From Cryptomeria japonica (taxonomy: Eukaryota; Streptophyta; Pinopsida; Cupressales; Cupressaceae), in assembly GCF_030272615.1 (NCBI RefSeq), contig NC_081412.1, positions 102,970,796 to 103,034,795 on the forward strand: a DNA stretch of 64,000 nucleotides, read 5' to 3'. The notes below the pieces were generated by a model. It did no database searches and had not been told where the DNA came from. It was given only the letters and a program-made list of their open reading frames with translations. Each line of letters opens with the position of its first letter. The stretch's first letter is position 1. The position numbers and the translations under genes are program-made. Shown here piece by piece: positions 59,754 through 64,000 of the stretch.

Positions 59754-60199
59754 TTTTTGATTAAGGGTAAAATAGGTTTTGAAGGGACCCAAAAGCCTAT
59801 TACAAAGTCAAATTGTTTCCATAAGAATACTCACAATGAGCCTATAGCCAACAACTAGCACAAACTCAGAAATAAATAAGAAAGAATAATAGAAGAGAGA
59901 AAAAACCAAACCACAAGAAACTAATGGAGATTTTTTAGGGCTTTCACAACCTTAGCCTCTAGCTGGTCAAGATTTTGAGCCAAAATATTCATATCACTAA
60001 GATCTATTTTGTCTTGCTATGTGATCTTCTTAAGATTTCCCCTAGTATGAGCACATGGACCCTTGTTATCAAAAACATGTTTACTCTTATCAACATTATC
60101 CAAGTCAATGTAAGTATTATCAAAAGACATGGAAACCTGCATCCTTTGCTAAATATCCACCAATGTTTTTATGTTGTTAGCACTGCTATGGATGGTCCT
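59754..60199 (-). mobile_element. 5'-truncated LINE 3' end (LINE-3)
   Basis: On the minus strand it ends GGTCCCTTCAAAACCTA, a spacer and TTAATCAAAAAC, the same tail as at 63,177 and 10,577. Upstream, the minus strand reads MSFDNTYIDLDNVDKSKHVF and then LDQLEAKVVKALKNLH followed by a stop, which resembles the ORF3 end ISNTLAKALEKI at 63,305 in style and in distance from the tail. This supports the same LINE family. The 5' break coincides with the start of the direct repeat at 60,200. No target duplication was found. Confidence 0.6.
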
Positions 60200-60403
60200 T
60201 GTTAACCTCAGTTATTTTTCAAAACAATAAAATAAAATACCCGCCCCTTTTTAAATGGTCATCCTTATCGGTCCCCACTTATCAGCTAAAACCTTATCAA
60301 TCAAACCTTAGCATATTGAAAGCTTGCATTAGGATTGTTGAGTTCTATTTTCACCTGATGCAATGATATCAAAGGAAGGTCCTATGTTTATCGAAGGATG
60401 ACA
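60200..60403. repeat. LTR-like direct repeat, left
   Basis: It begins TGTTAACCTCAGTTATTTTT and ends TTTATCGAAGGATGACA, TG to CA, and matches 61,901-62,097 in the same orientation. The two might be short LTRs of a 1.9-kb non-autonomous element, but no PBS, PPT or target duplication could be identified. Confidence 0.6.
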
Positions 60404-60774
60404 TGCCAACATTAGTGGAGCAGATGACTCCTTGGAATCAACATCAGCAATAAGAAAGAATTTTGCATCATGTTTTAGATAAGAAACCCTAATCTTTTCT
60501 AACATGCATTTAGACTGAATTGAGTAAACCGTTTGAAAAAGAGTTTCAACTTAGAAGGAACACAAGACTTTGTTTATCCCAAATTGGTCTTTAAAAGGCT
60601 CAGACAATGACTTTCGATGTGGTATGGTGGGCGAAGATGGCCATAATACTAAAGTTGATTCAAGCACATTTGCTCTTAATTCAGGAGATACTAAAAAAGG
60701 TACGAATCTACCTTGCTAGAACAATATATGAATGTTGAAGAAAAGGAACCTTTAGAAAAAAAAAAGATGAATGT

Positions 60775-61701
60775 ATGGACAAACCATACTCTCAACCCAA
60801 TTCTTCTTTTCATGAAGATTTTGTTTGTACTAAAGAAGAAGAAATTGTTCCTGTCAAATTTGACAACATGCTTTTAGAATATAACATCTAGGTTTCACAA
60901 TTAGCAACATGCACAAAAAATGTTCCAGATGATAGGTTAGAGGAAAAACCCTTGATTGTTGATGCTCTTCTTGAAAGACTTGAGAATAAAAATATTGGGG
61001 GAAAACCTAACGCTCTATATTTACTAAATGATTTTTGTAAAAATTTAAGGGTTAGAGACAATCCCCTTTTTCAATTATATGATTATGAATCAACAGATGA
61101 TAAAGATGACTTGGAGAGGTGTGTTTGGGAAAGAAAATTTGCAAGTAATGACATATTTATGCACAAACAAAAAAGGAAACATCAAATGTTTCCTGTTGAT
61201 TGTCTGTTTAAGAATGAAGTTTTTGATGTCGATTAAGATGAAGGTATAGAGTTGGTATTCAAAGGCGATAAACTGGTTGTATTGGTTATTGGAGGGAATG
61301 AGAGTGTTTCTTCAGTAAGTAATAACCCTACAATCAACCATGTTGATCATTGTCAGGGGGAGACTGATTTGAACCAAAGCATACAAATAGTGTTCTTTCA
61401 AGTTGATGGTCCTTAGACATTTGAAGTAGATTGTGAAAGCATGGCTAGTTATGTCCAAGAGGTGTATCATGAAGAAAAAATGTTTAAGCATGGATACATA
61501 TATGATCTAAGGTTTTGCATTCCATTAATCTAAAATTTGGAGTTATCACTAGGTGGTAGTCATTTTTCATCACATCATATGGCCAAGATCCTTTGTTCCA
61601 CATAGGTATCTACTTCTCCCTTGTCAATGGATTTGCATGATTCATTTGGAGTCATCTTAAGAAAAAGGGGCACCCTATGCCTATGTATGTTTTGTGAATG
61701 A
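60775..61701 (+). pseudogene. Unrecognised 308-codon reading frame with five stops
   Basis: From ATG 60,775 (MDKPYSQPNSSFHEDFV) to TGA 61,699-61,701 a single plus frame is interrupted only by stops at 60,889, 61,234, 61,414, 61,531 and 61,603, with no frameshift needed. The longest open part reads LLERLENKNIGGKPNALYLL and KNLRVRDNPLFQLYDYES; the end has MDLHDSFGVILRKRG. I recognise no family. The stops are TAG or TAA, as from Gln codons. It lies between the direct repeats at 60,200 and 61,901 and may be the coding part of a small mobile element. Confidence 0.45.
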
Positions 61702-61900
61702 ATTTTTGATGTGATGTAGGCCTTAGTCAATTTTTGCTTCTTAGTTTTATTGTGCTCATTTTTGGTTTTGCTCTATTTCTCTTCCTCTTCCTACACTTTG
61801 TTTCTCTCCGATTTTGTTACCCGATGGACATGACATTGGTTTTTATTTAGAGTTCTGGATTCTCTTCATCCCTAGGTCCTCATCCCCAATCAAAGCTAGT

Positions 61901-62097
61901 TGTTAACCTCAGTTATTTTTCAAAAAAAAAAATACCCACCCCTTTTTAAATGGTCATCCTTATCGGTCCCCTCTTATTGGCTAAAACCTTATCGATCAAA
62001 CCTTAGCATATCGAAAACTTGCATTATGATTGTTGAGTTCTTTTTTGCCTGATGTCGTAATATCAAAGGAAGGACCGATGTTTATCGAAGGATGACA
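61901..62097. repeat. LTR-like direct repeat, right
   Basis: Partner of 60,200-60,403; it starts TGTTAACCTCAG and ends GTTTATCGAAGGATGACA. Sequence on its outer side differs from that following the left copy. Confidence 0.6.
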
Positions 62098-63176
62098 AGA
62101 AGCCTGTATAAACCTCATTTCCTTTTTCCTCCCAATACCCGACATTCCCTTGTATACCAATGTCAGAGAATCGAAAGATTCAAATCTTTCATTTGCCATA
62201 ATTCCAGCTCTTCTTACTGCCATGCAATGCTCATTTTCCAAGAAACAAATCAAGAAAATATTTGCAAGTACCATTATTAATAACAAATTAAATGATTGAA
62301 GACACACAAAGGTGGTGGCATAAGTTGTGAATTTTGATATTATCATCTTTTTGCAGGAAATTCAATGCACCACCCTTAAGAGTTGGTTAGAATAACGCAT
62401 GCCATCATTGGTTTTTTTTCTCCTAGATGGTTCTTCCTCATAATGGTCAAGTGCCATTTGATAATCCAAACTTAAATTGGCTAGCAATTGATCAAGGGAA
62501 TATTATCCTGAAATTGCAGTCTGTTGCATGGAAACAACAAACTGACTTCGCCATATATAGAAGGGTTATAAATCTATTGGAAAGGATTGCAGAGCAATCC
62601 AAAAATCACGAATAGTGTTTGGAAGAAGAAATTGTTGCAAGAAGAGGTCCTGGTAATTAGTTTCTCAAACATGGTGCTTAAGGGAAAAGGACTTATGATA
62701 TAACCAGATGTGGAGCACATGTAGGGTGACATCCTTTTCGACCTTCCTGACCTTACTCGGGAGCTCATAGAAGATGAAGATAAATTTTCAACAATTATTT
62801 GGGTGCTTATCAAAGAAGAAACAAAAGCGGAGATGATCAATAATCAAAATGTTGATCAAAATACAGTGCCTGAGGTAGAAGAAGTATGAAGTTGATAACT
62901 ATTTATAGTGTTGTAATTAATGTTAATGATGAAACTTTCTGGTAATTTTTATTTTTTTATTTAGAATCATGTTTAAAATGGTCATTTTCAAGATCGTTAC
63001 TCTGAAAAGAACCATTTATTGAAAATAAAAAAAGGGGTTTTAGGTATAAATAGATAGGAGATAGAAAGAAAAGGGGGGGAAGAATTTTGGAAAGATAGAC
63101 TTTGTGTTGTTTTCTAAAAGACAAATATGATGTGGTTTATGTTTTGTTGAAATGTTTATCTAATAGATTAGACTTT
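62098..63176. other. Unassigned sequence
   Basis: Short ORFs on both strands (up to 88 codons) show no recognised domain. The segment may belong to an old retroelement, but no terminal repeats are visible. Confidence 0.4.
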
Positions 63177-64000
63177 GTTTTTGATTAAGGTAAAAGCAGG
63201 TTTTGAAGGCTATGAGAAACAAAAAAGAATAGAAACCACAAAAAACCAGCGGAAACCGAAGAAAACCCAAAAAAGCCCCCAAAAGCCAGCAGGCCTTCCA
63301 GCAATCAGATTTTTTCTAGGGCTTTAGCCAGGGTGTTGCTGATATCATACAACTCTTTGATGTTGTCTTTGAAGTTGGGGGGATCCTTAGCAGATGCAGC
63401 CACAACTTTCTTGATACTGGCCCTGGTTCTCTTCGCAGTACCGCCCACCATATTAGCATCACCACTTCCAGTCTGGATGGTCTCTTCTTTGAGGTCAAGA
63501 TCCATGACCGGTTTAGGAGTGCAAGTATGATCAACGACCTTGGCGATGTTCTCCAGGTTTTTAATGAAAGTAGAGAGGATACTTGGGATAACTCCCATCA
63601 GATTTTTCATCGCTTCATTTCCCTCTTCCAGTGATTTTACCTTATTCTCCATTTCCTGCTTCCAATTAATTTGCTCTTTGTTTTCATCCTCCCTCTTTTC
63701 ATCCGTTTTAGTCCCTTTCTTATCCAGGTTTTTCAGGGTCTCGTAGGTCCATCTATCGAAATCCATTCTGGCCTCAGAGAGCTTCTTGAGGTTATCCAGG
63801 ATAAGACCTTTACTAGCACTTTCCTTGTCCCCGCTATCCCTATCCTTAGTCAGGTCCTTCTCAGAGTCTTTGTTCATTTCCTTCTCAGAATTCCCTCCGA
63901 TTTCCTCGTTATCCTTGGGTTTTGCTTCTTCCATCAGATGGCTATTGTCCTTACCAGGGTGATCACTGAGGGTAGGGCTTTCTTGACTAGGCTCATTATT
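63177..64000 (-). mobile_element. LINE-4 3' part, continues past the window
   Basis: On the minus strand the segment ends GCCTTCAAAACCTGC, a short spacer and TTAATCAAAAAC, the LINE tail of 10,577 and 59,754. Immediately upstream is an intact ORF. The 5' part and the second target-duplication copy lie beyond the right edge. Confidence 0.65.
63305..64000 (-). CDS. LINE-4 ORF3, coiled-coil protein, 5'-partial
   Basis: The frame is open for 232 codons from the window edge to a stop at 63,305; an ATG at 63,934 is internal or an alternative start, since upstream codons stay open. The protein is very acidic and Lys-rich at first (EEIGGNSEKEMNKDSEKDLT), then a likely coiled coil (KREDENKEQINWKQEMENKV, KSLEEGNEAM), a hydrophobic helix (GVIPSILSTFIKNLENIAKV), a basic patch (GTAKRTRASIKKVVAAS) and a helical end. 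I know no catalytic domain for it. It ends about 130 bp from the LINE 3' tail, like the third ORF of LINE-2, so I take it as the same kind of protein, here undamaged. Confidence 0.55.
   Translation of the reverse strand, partial: NNEPSQESPTLSDHPGKDNSHLMEEAKPKDNEEIGGNSEKEMNKDSEKDLTKDRDSGDKESASKGLILDNLKKLSEARMDFDRWTYETLKNLDKKGTKTDEKREDENKEQINWKQEMENKVKSLEEGNEAMKNLMGVIPSILSTFIKNLENIAKVVDHTCTPKPVMDLDLKEETIQTGSGDANMVGGTAKRTRASIKKVVAASAKDPPNFKDNIKELYDISNTLAKALEKI

Noticed and set aside
60932-60940. ATAGGTTAG shared by 59,745 and 60,932 as LINE-3 target duplication
   Set aside because: The reading frame at 60,775-61,701 runs through the second site without a break, so no insertion edge lies there.
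59738-62102. AGAAG at 59,738-59,742 and 62,098-62,102 as a target duplication of the 60,200-62,097 unit
   Set aside because: The left copy is 450 bp away from the repeat start, behind a LINE fragment and extra bases; a 5-mer match at that distance is expected by chance.

Overview
This window looks like intergenic DNA of a large, repeat-filled plant genome. A gymnosperm is my best guess, from the long AT-rich spacers, the plant-type Copia, Gypsy and LINE proteins and the deep nesting, but this is inference. I recognise no intact cellular gene, no rRNA or tRNA and no CRISPR array. Nearly everything that can be read is a transposable element in some state of decay.

Layout. 1-11,530: AT-rich mosaic of at least three interspersed repeat families (here X, Y and H), two direct LTR-like repeats of about 550 bp, and one truncated LINE tail. 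11,531-13,662: mostly anonymous sequence with a 114-bp tandem duplication. 13,668-39,794: one decayed Copia element (Copia-1, minus strand) with a perfect ATAAT target duplication, blown up from about 4.4 kb of remaining sequence to 26 kb by three separate insertions. These are a 14.3-kb Gypsy-type element with gag/protease but no visible pol (14,069-28,419), a solo LTR with perfect CTAAG duplication (29,753-31,251), and a CACTA DNA transposon with ATA duplication (31,774-37,643). The Gypsy element itself holds a 7.2-kb LINE (LINE-1, 16,101-23,320).

40,916-49,670: a second, apparently full-length LINE (LINE-2, minus strand) bounded by a target duplication of about 17 bp; its RT region is split by a 297-bp hAT-like MITE with an 8-bp duplication. 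52,016-59,601: Copia-2 (minus strand) with two long LTRs, PBS, PPT and a decayed gag-pol. 59,754-64,000: two more LINE 3' ends, a pair of about 200-bp direct repeats, and an unrecognised 308-codon reading frame broken only by stops. The last 0.8 kb is the 3' part of another LINE with an open coiled-coil ORF running off the window.

The observation I would follow first is that LINEs here carry a further reading frame 3' of the ORF2 RNase H region, close to the element's 3' end. It is seen inside target-duplication-bounded LINE-2 (41,112-42,868), in LINE-1 (16,501-17,190), and in the open ORF at the right edge (63,305-64,000). Plant L1-type LINEs are normally described with ORF1 and ORF2 only. 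Most premature stops in the LINE and Gypsy ORFs replace Trp or Gln codons, as expected from decay of methylated cytosine in silenced elements.
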